Of a DNA stretch of 24,600 bases, positions 1 to 8,565 are shown piece after piece. A program made the translations under genes and the position numbers. The notes under the pieces were generated by a model. The model saw only the letters and a list, made by a program, of their open reading frames with translations, was not told the origin of the DNA and searched no databases. The DNA is from Pedobacter sp. UBA1951 (lineage in GTDB: Bacteria > Bacteroidota > Bacteroidia > Sphingobacteriales > Sphingobacteriaceae), in the NCBI GenBank assembly GCA_002336465.1, contig DDEP01000185.1:1-24600 (forward strand), in the 5' to 3' direction. Position 1 is the first letter of the stretch. The number at the start of each line of letters is the position of its first letter.

Positions 1-77
1 TTTGTTACTTTATGTATAATCCCTTTGTTTTGATTAACAAGCTCTAGAAATATCTGCGGACTGCTATTTAACTGCAT
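1..77 (-). CDS. ECF RNA polymerase sigma factor, N-terminal fragment (cut by left edge)
   Basis: A minus-strand ATG at 75-77 opens 25 codons that run off the left edge. The visible peptide contains the stretch FLELVNQNKGIIHKV, which resembles the start of sigma region 2 in ECF sigma factors of Pedobacter-type genomes, where the N-terminus typically reads like 'LVEQNKGIIHKV'. Such proteins direct RNA polymerase to alternative promoters, often under an anti-sigma factor. The gene follows the TraB-family gene on the same strand with a 21-base gap, so the two are probably co-transcribed. Only about 25 residues are visible, so the family call rests on a remembered motif. The conserved region 2.2-2.4 and region 4 lie outside the window. 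Confidence 0.62.
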   Translation of the reverse strand, partial: MQLNSSPQIFLELVNQNKGIIHKVT

Positions 78-98
78 TGTTGAGATGTGTAGAGAGGT

Positions 99-980
99 TT
101 AATTTAATATGGGTGTTACTTTGTAACCTTGTTCTTTTAATAAATTGATTACACCTTCCTTGCCCAACAAATGCCCGCTTCCAATGGCAAACATAGTTGG
201 GGTTTCTTTCATAATTAATGGCATTCTATTAGCCCAAAGACGATTTCTTACGGGAAGAAGAATTTTATATCCTTCAGGGTCGGTTGCATAGAATTCGGTC
301 ATTAGTTTATCTATTGTTTGTAGATCTTCGGCAAGATAAGCTTTGTTTATGGCTTTAAAAGCCTCATTGATGTTATGATCAGACCATGTTTTTAAATAAG
401 GAACAAAATCTTTAGGCTTAAATATTTGACCCATAAATCCATATTGTTCTTCAATGCTTGATAGCCCACCAGTTTTCTTATGATGTTGTACGGCATTTTT
501 GATAATTTCACCCTCCATACTAACAATTTTACATGGAATAGAGGCCTGCATTAGCGAACTTAAAATAATCATGGGCTTAATGTTTTTTACATTTTGTAAG
601 CTAGTTTTGAGCTTTAGGCTAAGGAGTGAGTCTATAAATTTATAATCTTCTTCATTGACCGTTTTGTCAAAAGGTTCTGATGTTTTCATGTATTTCTGAG
701 CCTCTGTTACGAAATTAGGATTCGCCATATCAATTTCTAAATAACTTTGTTGAGTTTGGTCTAAAGCCACTTTTACTTTGGCAGGAAGATTAAACTGGTC
801 TTCACATATCATATGAGATGTGCCCAAAAGATAAGATGGCTTATTTAAATCTTTTCCTTCTATTTTCCATAAAATGGAGCTTGCAGAGCTTGATTGGGCT
901 TTTAGCGTAAAAGCGCTCATAAGCATGGCCACTATTAAAATGAAAGTATATACGGTAAGTGGTGTTTTATGGTGTTTCAC
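99..980 (-). CDS. Secreted TraB/GumN family protein
   Basis: A 293-residue protein with a signal peptide (basic KHHK, hydrophobic residues about 8-26, cleavage near AQ at 28-29). The mature part has the two hallmark motifs of the TraB/PrgY/GumN (Tiki-like) family: GTSH at 53-56 and GSGHL at 267-271 near the C-terminus. These motifs are thought to form a metal-dependent, EreA/ChaN-like active-site fold. Some animal Tiki relatives are metalloproteases, while the bacterial function is generally unknown. The start codon is GTG at 978-980. An in-frame stop lies four codons upstream and no ATG precedes the signal sequence. The gene lies 21 bases upstream of the ECF sigma-factor gene and is divergent from the SusC gene. 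The family is fairly sure, the activity is not. Confidence 0.85.
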   Translation of the reverse strand: MKHHKTPLTVYTFILIVAMLMSAFTLKAQSSSASSILWKIEGKDLNKPSYLLGTSHMICEDQFNLPAKVKVALDQTQQSYLEIDMANPNFVTEAQKYMKTSEPFDKTVNEEDYKFIDSLLSLKLKTSLQNVKNIKPMIILSSLMQASIPCKIVSMEGEIIKNAVQHHKKTGGLSSIEEQYGFMGQIFKPKDFVPYLKTWSDHNINEAFKAINKAYLAEDLQTIDKLMTEFYATDPEGYKILLPVRNRLWANRMPLIMKETPTMFAIGSGHLLGKEGVINLLKEQGYKVTPILN

Positions 981-1246
981 TGTACTTGATTTTTATGTTT
1001 CTGGTTTATTGGTATAAAGATTTACAAAACGTTACATCAAATACAGAAATAAAAAGAAAGTAAGGTTTTATAGGGCTGATAATGAATTTGTTGTTTTTTT
1101 AATTTGTTAAGTAAATGCAAGTGTTTTTATGAAAAGAATAATTAACCCTCTTTCTTTTTGCTTTTAAAATAATAAAATGAAATAAAAATTATTAACTTAA
1201 AGTTTACAATTACTTAAAACAAATTATTCCTAAAATCAAAAGAACT

Positions 1247-4200
1247 ATGACAAGAAAAATTTTACTACTAGTAGTGGTCTTATTTTCTTCTGCAATAGCC
1301 TTTGCTCAAAGAACCATAACGGGTAAGGTTACAGATGCTGCAGATAAAATGGGATTACCTGGTGTTGGAGTTAAGGTTAAAGGCACCAGTACTGCAACAG
1401 CCACTAATCAGGATGGAAACTATTCTATTATGGTGCCCTCAAATAATGCTGTTTTAGTATTTACATTTATTGGATACGAAACTAAAGAAGTTCCTGTTGG
1501 TGCACAAAACACAGTAAATGCAACGTTGAGCATGAGCACACAGACATTAGAGGGAGTTGTGGTTACCGCGTTGGGCATTAAACGTGCAGAGAAATCGATA
1601 GGTTATGCATTGCAGGTGGTAAAGGGCAACGATCTTACCATGACAGGTGATAATAATGCAATAGGAGCCTTAGCAGGAAAAGTTGCTGGTGCACAAGTAA
1701 CAGGGTCTTCAGGAGCAAATCTTGGAGGAACACAAAAGATTAAATTAAGAGGTATCAATTCAGTAACAGGAGGAGGTTCTCCTTTAATTGTGGTTGATGG
1801 AACGCCATTTAATAATGGAAACTTTAGTGGTTCTGATGCCAACGGGGTAGATTTAGGGAACTTAGCTCAAGATATTAATCCTGAAGATATAGAAAGTGTA
1901 AGCGTTTTAAAGGGACCTGCTGCTTCTGCTTTATATGGATCTAGGGGCCAATATGGTGCTATTTTATATACAACAAAGAAAGGTGCTAAGGGAAAAGTAA
2001 AAGTAGAATTCAGCAGTTCTAATATGATTGAAAAAGTTGGAAACTTTTTACCTCTTCAAAATATATACGGAGCTGGGGGAACTCAGACTTTTAACACATT
2101 TGGATCTACAACACCAATTGCAGGACAAAAATATATTAATGATTATGATGAGAGTTGGGGCCCAAAAATGGATGGAACTCCGGTAAGAATGTATTTTTCT
2201 TTCTACCCGCAAGATCCAAGATTTGGACAACTTACACCATTTGTGCCTCAACCTAATAATATTAAAGATTTTTATGAAACAGGATTTAATACCAATAACG
2301 GTGTTACTGTTTCAGGAGGTAATGAAACAGCTACGCTTAGATTAAGTTATAATAATGCTTACATTAAAGGTACTTACCCTAATACAAATTTAAAAAGAAA
2401 CAACTTGGGGTTAAGTTCAACTATAAATATAACTTCTAAGTTAACAGCTGGAGCAAACCTGAATTATGCCAATAACGATGGATTAAGACCAGTTCAAGGT
2501 TATCAAGGATCATTTACAGGCGCAACACAGTGGTTTCAACGAAATTTGGATATAAATGAACTGAAAAACTATAAATATGCCGATGGAACCATAAAGAACT
2601 GGAATGTTAGCCCAAGTACAGCTGCTGCAACAGCGGGTATTATTCTGAACAATAAACCATCAGACTGGAATAACCCATACTTTGATGCTTATGAAAACCT
2701 TAACAGGGATAACAGGGATCGTTTTTTTGGAGATATCAATCTGAGTTACCAAGTATATAGTGATTTAAAACTTTCGGGTTTTGTACGTTCTGATATGTAT
2801 GTGCAACGCTTAAGAAATTATACAGCTTTAGGTGGACGTTCTTTGGATGGTTATTTTGAAGGAAAATATCAGAATACAGAGAACAACTATGAATTTTTAG
2901 CACAGTATAACAAAACAATAAATGATTTTTCTGTGAATGTGAATGCCGGAGCAAACTTGCTTACACAAGAGTATTCCTATCTTTCGCAAGCAACTGTTGG
3001 AGGGTTATCAAGTCCCGGTTTTTATAATATTACAGCTTCTATTGACAGGCCAAGCGTAAGTAATTATCTGAGAAAAAAACAGGTTAGAAGTATGTACGCA
3101 ATGGCATCTTTAGGTTATAAGGATATTTATTTTATTGATGCCTCAATAAGAAACGATATCTCTTCGGCTCTGCCTAAAAATAACAATTCCTATTTTTATC
3201 CTTCAGTGTCGGGAAGTGTGTTATTTAGCGAATTATTGAAATGGAAACCATTGAGTTTCGGTAAACTAAGAGCATCTTATGCTATTGCTGGATCTGATTT
3301 AGGACCTTATGATATATACCCAATATTTGTTGCTGGGGCTGTATATGCTGATGGAAACAGTACCATCAATACAATGACACTTCCAAGTACTTTAAGAAAT
3401 CCTAACATTGAGCCATCTTATGCAAATTCATTTGAATTAGGAACTGAATTGAAGTTTTTTAATAACAGATTAGGTATGGATGTAACTTATTACAATCAGC
3501 TTAACAAAAACCAGATTATTAATTTAACGGTATCTCCGGCAAGTGGATATAGTTCTACGGTTATTAATGCAGGTAAGATCAGAAATAAAGGTATTGAATT
3601 ATCTATAAACGGTTCGCCTGTAAAAACCAGTACTTTTGAATGGAACTCTTCATTAAACTTTGCAAGAAATACCAGTATGATAGAAGAATTGCACAAAGAT
3701 GTGAAATCATTAACATTAGGAAGCAATTCTTATTCTTCACAAACGGTTTATTTATATGCTAGAGAAAACGAGGCTTTTGGTACTTTAATAGGCCCTGGTT
3801 ATGCAAGGGATCAGGCTACAGGTAAACTGTTATTAGATGCTTCTGATTTGCCAACACAAAAATTGAATACCAATTTTGGCTCGGTTCTGCCAAAATTTAC
3901 AGGAGGTTTTAGAAACACTTGCAGATACGGTAATTTTGATTTGGGTGCGATGATCGACTTTCAGAAAGGTGGGCAATTTTTTAGCTGGACACAAATGTTA
4001 GCCGTTAAATCAGGTCAGGCTGAAATTACAGCTGCTCTAAATGATAAAGGTGTAAATGTACGTGAACCTTTAGCAAATGGCGGAGGTGTAAAAGTTAGTG
4101 GTATTTATGCACCAGGAACTAAAAAGACAATTGGAGGTGTTTTAACAGATGTGAGCGGTCAGGCATTTGATGGTTATGTAGATGCAAAAGCTTACTACAG

Positions 4201-4492
4201 AACTTCTTTAGGAACCAGGATATATGAAGAATGGTTATATGATGCTTCTTATATTAAATTGAGAGAAGTATCATTAGGTTATAGCTTTAATCAGAAATTA
4301 TTAGCAAAAACACCTTTTACAAAAGTAAAAATATCTGCTATTGCTCGTAATCCGTTAATGATCTGGCAAAAAGCACCTAAAGGACTTGATCCTTCTGAAC
4401 TATCGGCTGGTAGTGCAAATATTAGCTGGATTGAAAAAGGTGAATTACAAACTGTACGATCATTTGGATTAAATCTGAGTGTAACTTTCTAA
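1247..4492 (+). CDS. SusC/RagA family TonB-linked outer membrane protein
   Basis: A 1081-residue outer-membrane TonB-dependent transporter. Signal peptide residues 1-20 end in AFA before Gln21. A carboxypeptidase D regulatory-like (CarboxypepD_reg) domain covers about 22-97 (TGKVTD, GNYSI, FIGYETKEV). The TonB-box segment LEGVVVTALGI is at 101-111, and the SusC/RagA signature around 108-127 leads into the plug domain (to about 245), with SVLKGPAASALYGSRG typical of the plug. The rest is a 22-strand-type beta barrel ending in LNLSVTF, with the terminal aromatic expected for BAM insertion. There is no N-terminal STN domain, so direct anti-sigma signalling is not expected. The SusD partner starts 10 bases later. 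The family imports oligosaccharides, peptides or other large nutrients, and the substrate cannot be read from sequence. I found no convincing TAnnTTTG promoter in 981-1246. Confidence 0.97.
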   Translation: MTRKILLLVVVLFSSAIAFAQRTITGKVTDAADKMGLPGVGVKVKGTSTATATNQDGNYSIMVPSNNAVLVFTFIGYETKEVPVGAQNTVNATLSMSTQTLEGVVVTALGIKRAEKSIGYALQVVKGNDLTMTGDNNAIGALAGKVAGAQVTGSSGANLGGTQKIKLRGINSVTGGGSPLIVVDGTPFNNGNFSGSDANGVDLGNLAQDINPEDIESVSVLKGPAASALYGSRGQYGAILYTTKKGAKGKVKVEFSSSNMIEKVGNFLPLQNIYGAGGTQTFNTFGSTTPIAGQKYINDYDESWGPKMDGTPVRMYFSFYPQDPRFGQLTPFVPQPNNIKDFYETGFNTNNGVTVSGGNETATLRLSYNNAYIKGTYPNTNLKRNNLGLSSTINITSKLTAGANLNYANNDGLRPVQGYQGSFTGATQWFQRNLDINELKNYKYADGTIKNWNVSPSTAAATAGIILNNKPSDWNNPYFDAYENLNRDNRDRFFGDINLSYQVYSDLKLSGFVRSDMYVQRLRNYTALGGRSLDGYFEGKYQNTENNYEFLAQYNKTINDFSVNVNAGANLLTQEYSYLSQATVGGLSSPGFYNITASIDRPSVSNYLRKKQVRSMYAMASLGYKDIYFIDASIRNDISSALPKNNNSYFYPSVSGSVLFSELLKWKPLSFGKLRASYAIAGSDLGPYDIYPIFVAGAVYADGNSTINTMTLPSTLRNPNIEPSYANSFELGTELKFFNNRLGMDVTYYNQLNKNQIINLTVSPASGYSSTVINAGKIRNKGIELSINGSPVKTSTFEWNSSLNFARNTSMIEELHKDVKSLTLGSNSYSSQTVYLYARENEAFGTLIGPGYARDQATGKLLLDASDLPTQKLNTNFGSVLPKFTGGFRNTCRYGNFDLGAMIDFQKGGQFFSWTQMLAVKSGQAEITAALNDKGVNVREPLANGGGVKVSGIYAPGTKKTIGGVLTDVSGQAFDGYVDAKAYYRTSLGTRIYEEWLYDASYIKLREVSLGYSFNQKLLAKTPFTKVKISAIARNPLMIWQKAPKGLDPSELSAGSANISWIEKGELQTVRSFGLNLSVTF

Positions 4493-4502
4493 AAATAACA
4501 AC

Positions 4503-5936
4503 ATGAAAAAATATTTAAAAATATCATATTCATTATTATTAGGGACGGCAGCGTTATGGTCAAGCTGTACTAAATTTGATGAAAACTTAAACAAAGACCC
4601 TAATAACCCAAGTAAGGCATCAGGTACTCAATTGATAGCTAATTCTGAATTTTATTTGCCAGGTATTAGTTCTAGTGCATATGGAGTGCATTATCCTCAA
4701 TATTTGTCATTAACATTATACCCAGATAATGCAAGGTATGTTACTACTAACTTTTCTTTCTCTACATGGTACACAGGGCCTTTAAATAATTTGGAAACAG
4801 CAATTAATTCTACATTGAGTGCAAATGAAGGACCTGTACAAAATCAGTTAGCAGTAGCTAAAATTCTGAAAGCTTATTTCATTTGGCATGTTACAGATAG
4901 ATGGGGAGATGTACCGTTTAGTGAGGCTTTAAGTGGAGATGGTAATTATGTGCCTAAATATGATAAGCAACAGGATATCTACAATGCTATGTTTAAGTTG
5001 TTGGATGAAGCAAATGCTTTAATTACGGTAACTACAGCAGCGGGAAATATCAAAAATGACATCATATACAAAGGTGATATGGCCAAATGGAAGAAACTGG
5101 GAAATACCATACATATGTTAATGGCTTTGAGATTATCGAAGATAGATCCTACTAAAGGTAAAAATGAGTTTAATAAAGCGCTTACCAATGGCATTATGAC
5201 ATCAAACTCAGAGAACCTTTCTTATCCTCATTTATCGCAAACAGATCAACAGAATTTCTGGTATAATTCATTTACGGTATTGGGAAGAAATTGGTATGCT
5301 GTTAGTAAGCCTGTGGTAGATTATATGAAACCATTAAATGATCCGCGTTTGCCAGTTTTCGCAAATAAATCGGCAAATACTAATGATTATGTAGGCTTAG
5401 ACTATGGTCTGGCTACAGAAGTAGTTCCTGGAAATTATTCTCTTTTAGGTTCAGCTATTCGTCAGCAAAACTCACCTGTTTATTTGGTAACGTATGCACA
5501 AGCCCTATTTGCTTTAGCAGAAGCGGCTAAGATTGGTTGGATTGTTGGTGGGGATGCAGTTGCTGAAACCAATTATAATAATGCAATTACCCAGTCAATA
5601 GGTCAGTGGACGGGAAGTACGGCTAGTGCAGCAAATTATCTATTGCAGCCAAATGTAGCCTACTCTTCGGCAAATGCCCTTGAGAAAATAGGAAACCAAA
5701 GATGGATTCATTTATTTATGCACGGCTATGAAGGTTGGGCAGAGTGGAGAAGAACCGGTTTCCCGAACTTTTTAGTAGCGGCTCCTGGAGCTAACAATAA
5801 TTTAATCCCTAGAAGAGAGGGATATCCAACAAATGAACCTCAGATTAATAAGGCAAGTTATGACGCTGCCGTTGCATCTTTTCCTTATGGAGGAACAGAT
5901 GGATTGAATGCCAGAGTATGGTGGGATAAACCATAA
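4503..5936 (+). CDS. SusD/RagB family nutrient-binding outer membrane lipoprotein
   Basis: A 477-residue lipoprotein with the signal peptide lipobox LWSSC, lipidated Cys22, followed by KFDENLNKDPN, a typical SusD N-terminus. The body carries TPR-like helical features of the SusD-like_2 (PF12771-type) branch: AVAKILKAYFIWHVTDRWGDVPFSEAL at about 118-144, and the C-terminal WIHLFMHGYEGWAEWRRTGFP segment where the SusD fold contacts SusC. This surface lid binds the ligand and passes it to the SusC barrel encoded 10 bases upstream. The two genes form an operon that stops at the strong terminator just downstream. No glycosidase, peptidase or sigma/anti-sigma gene follows in the same transcription unit, so substrate remains open. 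SusD-like_2 proteins occur with many non-carbohydrate loci. Confidence 0.95.
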   Translation: MKKYLKISYSLLLGTAALWSSCTKFDENLNKDPNNPSKASGTQLIANSEFYLPGISSSAYGVHYPQYLSLTLYPDNARYVTTNFSFSTWYTGPLNNLETAINSTLSANEGPVQNQLAVAKILKAYFIWHVTDRWGDVPFSEALSGDGNYVPKYDKQQDIYNAMFKLLDEANALITVTTAAGNIKNDIIYKGDMAKWKKLGNTIHMLMALRLSKIDPTKGKNEFNKALTNGIMTSNSENLSYPHLSQTDQQNFWYNSFTVLGRNWYAVSKPVVDYMKPLNDPRLPVFANKSANTNDYVGLDYGLATEVVPGNYSLLGSAIRQQNSPVYLVTYAQALFALAEAAKIGWIVGGDAVAETNYNNAITQSIGQWTGSTASAANYLLQPNVAYSSANALEKIGNQRWIHLFMHGYEGWAEWRRTGFPNFLVAAPGANNNLIPRREGYPTNEPQINKASYDAAVASFPYGGTDGLNARVWWDKP

Positions 5937-5950
5937 GTTCTGATATTATT

Positions 5951-5990
5951 TAATAAAAAAGGCCGTATCTAGATACGGCCTTTTTTATTA
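5951..5990. terminator. Bidirectional rho-independent terminator (perfect palindrome)
   Basis: Two 20-base arms are exact reverse complements with no spacer. The core is GGCCGTATCT/AGATACGGCC, bordered by A6 and T6 runs and outer TAATA/TATTA. It lies between the convergent susD-like gene (stop 5936) and the SpmAB gene (stop 6003). The GC-rich stem has a U-tract on both strands, so it should terminate both operons. Confidence 0.93.
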
Positions 5991-6002
5991 ATATGAAAAT
6001 TT

Positions 6003-7280
6003 TTAACCCTTGCCAAAGAACAAATATGCCAAACTGATTGATGTGATGATACCAACTAGATCGGCCAGTAGCATACAACCTACGGTATAACGGGTATTTT
6101 TTACGTTCACAGCACCAAAATATACGGCTATAACATAAAATGTAGTATCAGATGAGCCTTGTAAAATTGCGGCTAAACGACCAGCAAAAGAATCAGCTCC
6201 ATGTGTGGTCATGGTATCAATCATCATACCTCTTGCACCACTACCGCTCAAAGGTTTTATAAGTGCTGTAGGAATACCATCTATAAAACGTGTATCGGTT
6301 CCAATAGCGGCAAACACATATTTAAAGCCATTAATTATAATATCAAAAGTTCCGCTGGTGCGTAAAAGACTAATGGCGATCAGCATACCTACCAAATAAG
6401 GGATAATTCTAATCGCTGTTTCAAATCCACCTTTTGCACCTTCTACAAAAGCATCAAAGATGTTGATCTTCTTATATAAACCTCCTAGAATAATAGCGAA
6501 GAAAATAAGTAGCATTAGGCCATTACTTAACATGCTCGAAAAGGTTTGGAGACCTTTGGTATCTAAATTAACTAGATAAAGAACCATTAAAGCAACAATT
6601 GCAGATAAGCCCAATACCCAACCTAAAACTACTGGCTGAAAAAGGTTGATTTTTTGCTTTATCGATACAATAATCAATGCAGCCATGGTTGCAGCAAAGG
6701 TAGCTATCATGCATGGAATAAAGATTTCTGTGGGATTCGCCGAGTTTAAACTGGCTCTTACAGCTATGATACTTACAGGAATTAAAGTAAGACCCGATGC
6801 ATGTAAACATAGAAACATGATCTGGGCATTAGATGCTATCTCTTTATTAGGGTTAAGCTCTTGTAAGCTTTCCATAGACTTTATGCCAAAAGGAGTTGCT
6901 GCATTATCTAAACCCAAAAGGTTTGCAGAATAATTCAATACCATATGGCCGATAGACGGATGGCCCTTAGGGATTTCAGGGAATATTTTCTCGAAAAAAG
7001 GACCAATGATGCGTGATAATAAGTTGATGCCTCCAGCTTTTTCTGCAATGCTCATAAAGCCCATGAACAAGGCCATTACACCGATTAACCCGATACAAAT
7101 ATTTACCGCATTTAAACAAGTTTGTATAACACCATCTACTTTGGTAAGATTTGTTGGGTCATCAGCTTTGCCGATCACCATCCAGCTAAAAATATCTGAC
7201 TGGCCTAAAAAAAAGCATTTAATACAAGCTACTAAAATAGCTACAATAATAAATGCCGACCAAATTCTGCTCAATGCCAT
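6003..7280 (-). CDS. Fused SpmA-SpmB (nucleoside-recognition/Gate domain) inner membrane protein
   Basis: A 425-residue polytopic membrane protein that joins two Gate (nucleoside recognition) domains. The SpmA-like half is about 1-215, with the motif NLLGLDNAATPFG at 120-132. The SpmB-like half is about 255-425, with LSGSGARG at 344-351 and GSSDTTFYV at 375-383. In Bacillus subtilis SpmA and SpmB are separate proteins affecting spore core dehydration. Bacteroidota do not form spores and carry the fusion, where its role is unknown and transport of a small solute is the usual guess. The ATG at 7278-7280 follows the M14 carboxypeptidase gene by 39 bases on the same strand, so they probably form one operon ending at the palindromic terminator. 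The linkage to a carboxypeptidase is discussed as a finding. Confidence 0.9.
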   Translation of the reverse strand: MALSRIWSAFIIVAILVACIKCFFLGQSDIFSWMVIGKADDPTNLTKVDGVIQTCLNAVNICIGLIGVMALFMGFMSIAEKAGGINLLSRIIGPFFEKIFPEIPKGHPSIGHMVLNYSANLLGLDNAATPFGIKSMESLQELNPNKEIASNAQIMFLCLHASGLTLIPVSIIAVRASLNSANPTEIFIPCMIATFAATMAALIIVSIKQKINLFQPVVLGWVLGLSAIVALMVLYLVNLDTKGLQTFSSMLSNGLMLLIFFAIILGGLYKKINIFDAFVEGAKGGFETAIRIIPYLVGMLIAISLLRTSGTFDIIINGFKYVFAAIGTDTRFIDGIPTALIKPLSGSGARGMMIDTMTTHGADSFAGRLAAILQGSSDTTFYVIAVYFGAVNVKNTRYTVGCMLLADLVGIITSISLAYLFFGKG

Positions 7281-7319
7281 TTGTTTGTTTTATTTGTTTA
7301 GATCTTTTAAAGAAGTTTA

Positions 7320-8474
7320 TTACTGCAATTTACCATCCGTAAACGATAAAATTAAATTTTGACCGCTATATAATTTGAACGAGGCATTTTGGTTAAAGAT
7401 GACAGTTCCTTCAATAGTTTGATTTTCTGTGTGATAAATGGTGTATGCATCGCAATAAGAAAGATCGCCAATGTCTTCTATAAAATAGGTTTTTTCAGTA
7501 CCCAAACCATTGGCATAAGGTTTTTCTTCGTAATTTATCCCAATGTCGGTTTTAATCCCGTTTACAGTTACATCTTTAATGAGGATATGGAAAATCTGCT
7601 TATTGTTTTTAGGTATGCCAAAATAAGTATCTGTATTTTGTTCTTGGTAACTTTTTGAAGCAATTGAAGTTAAACCCGTTAAAATAGAAGCAAAATAGAA
7701 CAATCTTATTTCTTGTTTTTCAAAATCATCTTTATAGCCACCAGCTTCGATTAGTATGGTAGAAGTACCTTTTCTCTGAAAATTATCACCAAAAGCCCGT
7801 GGTTCAAATTCATCATCAAATAAACCAATATGATGAGGCAATACTTGGTTTAGATGCCTAAACATTTCTGCAATTACCAACATGGCATTTTTACGGGTAT
7901 CATTGATGCTCAATGCAGGATCGTAAGCAGGAGCGAGGTAAGATAGCGTAGCCGGCTTTTGAGAACCATTTACGCTCCATAAAGTATTCTGATCATGTAA
8001 ATTGAAACCAAAATGCGGTTCAAAATTATCACGGCATTGTTTTAAGATTTTTGCTTCTGGTGTAATCGTTTGCAGATAATCTCTATTGATATCTATTTGT
8101 TGGGCATTTCTACGGGTAAAAACAGCAGCCCCATCCGGATTTACCATTGGCATAAATAACAATGTACAATTTTGTTCCAATAGTTTTACGGTTGCATTAT
8201 CGCCTTCTAAGAAATTAAACAGATCAAATAAGGCCATTGTTCCTGTGGCCTCATCGCCGTGCATCTGGCTCCACAACATAACTTTTACAGGGCCATTTCC
8301 CCATTGTATGGTATAGATGCTTAATCCATTAACTGACTTTCCTGATTCTTTAACCGTAAATGTAGCGGGTAATTTTTTAATAAGGGAAACAATATCTTCG
8401 TGTTTAAAGAAACGATTGGTAAGTTTAGTTTCTTTAAAAGAGGGGTAAAGCGACAAGATATCTTTGATCTGCAT
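7320..8474 (-). CDS. M14 family zinc carboxypeptidase-like protein
   Basis: A 384-residue protein with the M14 active-site layout. Zinc ligands are His72 and Glu75 in MHGDEATG. VNPDGA (111-116) and TRRNAQQIDINRDY (120-133) give substrate-contact Arg and Asn-Arg residues. The third ligand is His160 in NLHDQ, and the probable catalytic Glu243 lies in LIEAGG. A C-terminal beta-rich domain occupies about 285-384. No signal peptide is visible, so it should be cytosolic, like MpaA-type murein-peptide amidases, or it could act on other peptides. The DEAT(G) and DINRD forms fit bacterial M14 enzymes. It is the first gene of the pair with SpmAB. Upstream lies the terminator of the S9 peptidase gene. 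All catalytic residues appear intact, but the substrate is unknown. Confidence 0.88.
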   Translation of the reverse strand: MQIKDILSLYPSFKETKLTNRFFKHEDIVSLIKKLPATFTVKESGKSVNGLSIYTIQWGNGPVKVMLWSQMHGDEATGTMALFDLFNFLEGDNATVKLLEQNCTLLFMPMVNPDGAAVFTRRNAQQIDINRDYLQTITPEAKILKQCRDNFEPHFGFNLHDQNTLWSVNGSQKPATLSYLAPAYDPALSINDTRKNAMLVIAEMFRHLNQVLPHHIGLFDDEFEPRAFGDNFQRKGTSTILIEAGGYKDDFEKQEIRLFYFASILTGLTSIASKSYQEQNTDTYFGIPKNNKQIFHILIKDVTVNGIKTDIGINYEEKPYANGLGTEKTYFIEDIGDLSYCDAYTIYHTENQTIEGTVIFNQNASFKLYSGQNLILSFTDGKLQ

Positions 8475-8490
8475 AATTATCTGCTTAAAT

Positions 8491-8526
8491 AAAAAAGTGA
8501 GAAACCTATATGAAGTTTCTCACTTT
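8491..8526 (-). terminator. Rho-independent terminator of the S9 peptidase gene
   Basis: A 12-base perfect stem (8494-8505 with 8515-8526, AAAGTGAGAAAC/GTTTCTCACTTT) with a 9-base loop. Read on the minus strand the hairpin is followed by a T run. It lies 40 bases past the S9 peptidase stop and just before the M14 start at 8474, so it isolates the two genes. Confidence 0.85.
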
Positions 8527-8565
8527 GTCTAATTTATGATTATTTATAAACAGTTTATAAATTGT

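Noticed and set aside
1088..1106. TTTG and TAATTTG as a SusC promoter
   Set aside because: The boxes are only about 10 bases apart and the -7 match lacks one base, so the spacing is wrong for the Bacteroidota sigma factor.
1603..1842. Open frames antisense to the SusC gene and many similar small frames antisense to other genes
   Set aside because: They lie wholly inside strong protein-coding genes, lack family motifs or signals and reflect low stop frequency on the opposite strand.
8542..8562. Inverted repeat ATTTATAAA/TTTATAAAT after the S9 peptidase stop
   Set aside because: It is pure A/T apart from its centre, forms a weak stem and stands beside a far better terminator at 8491-8526.
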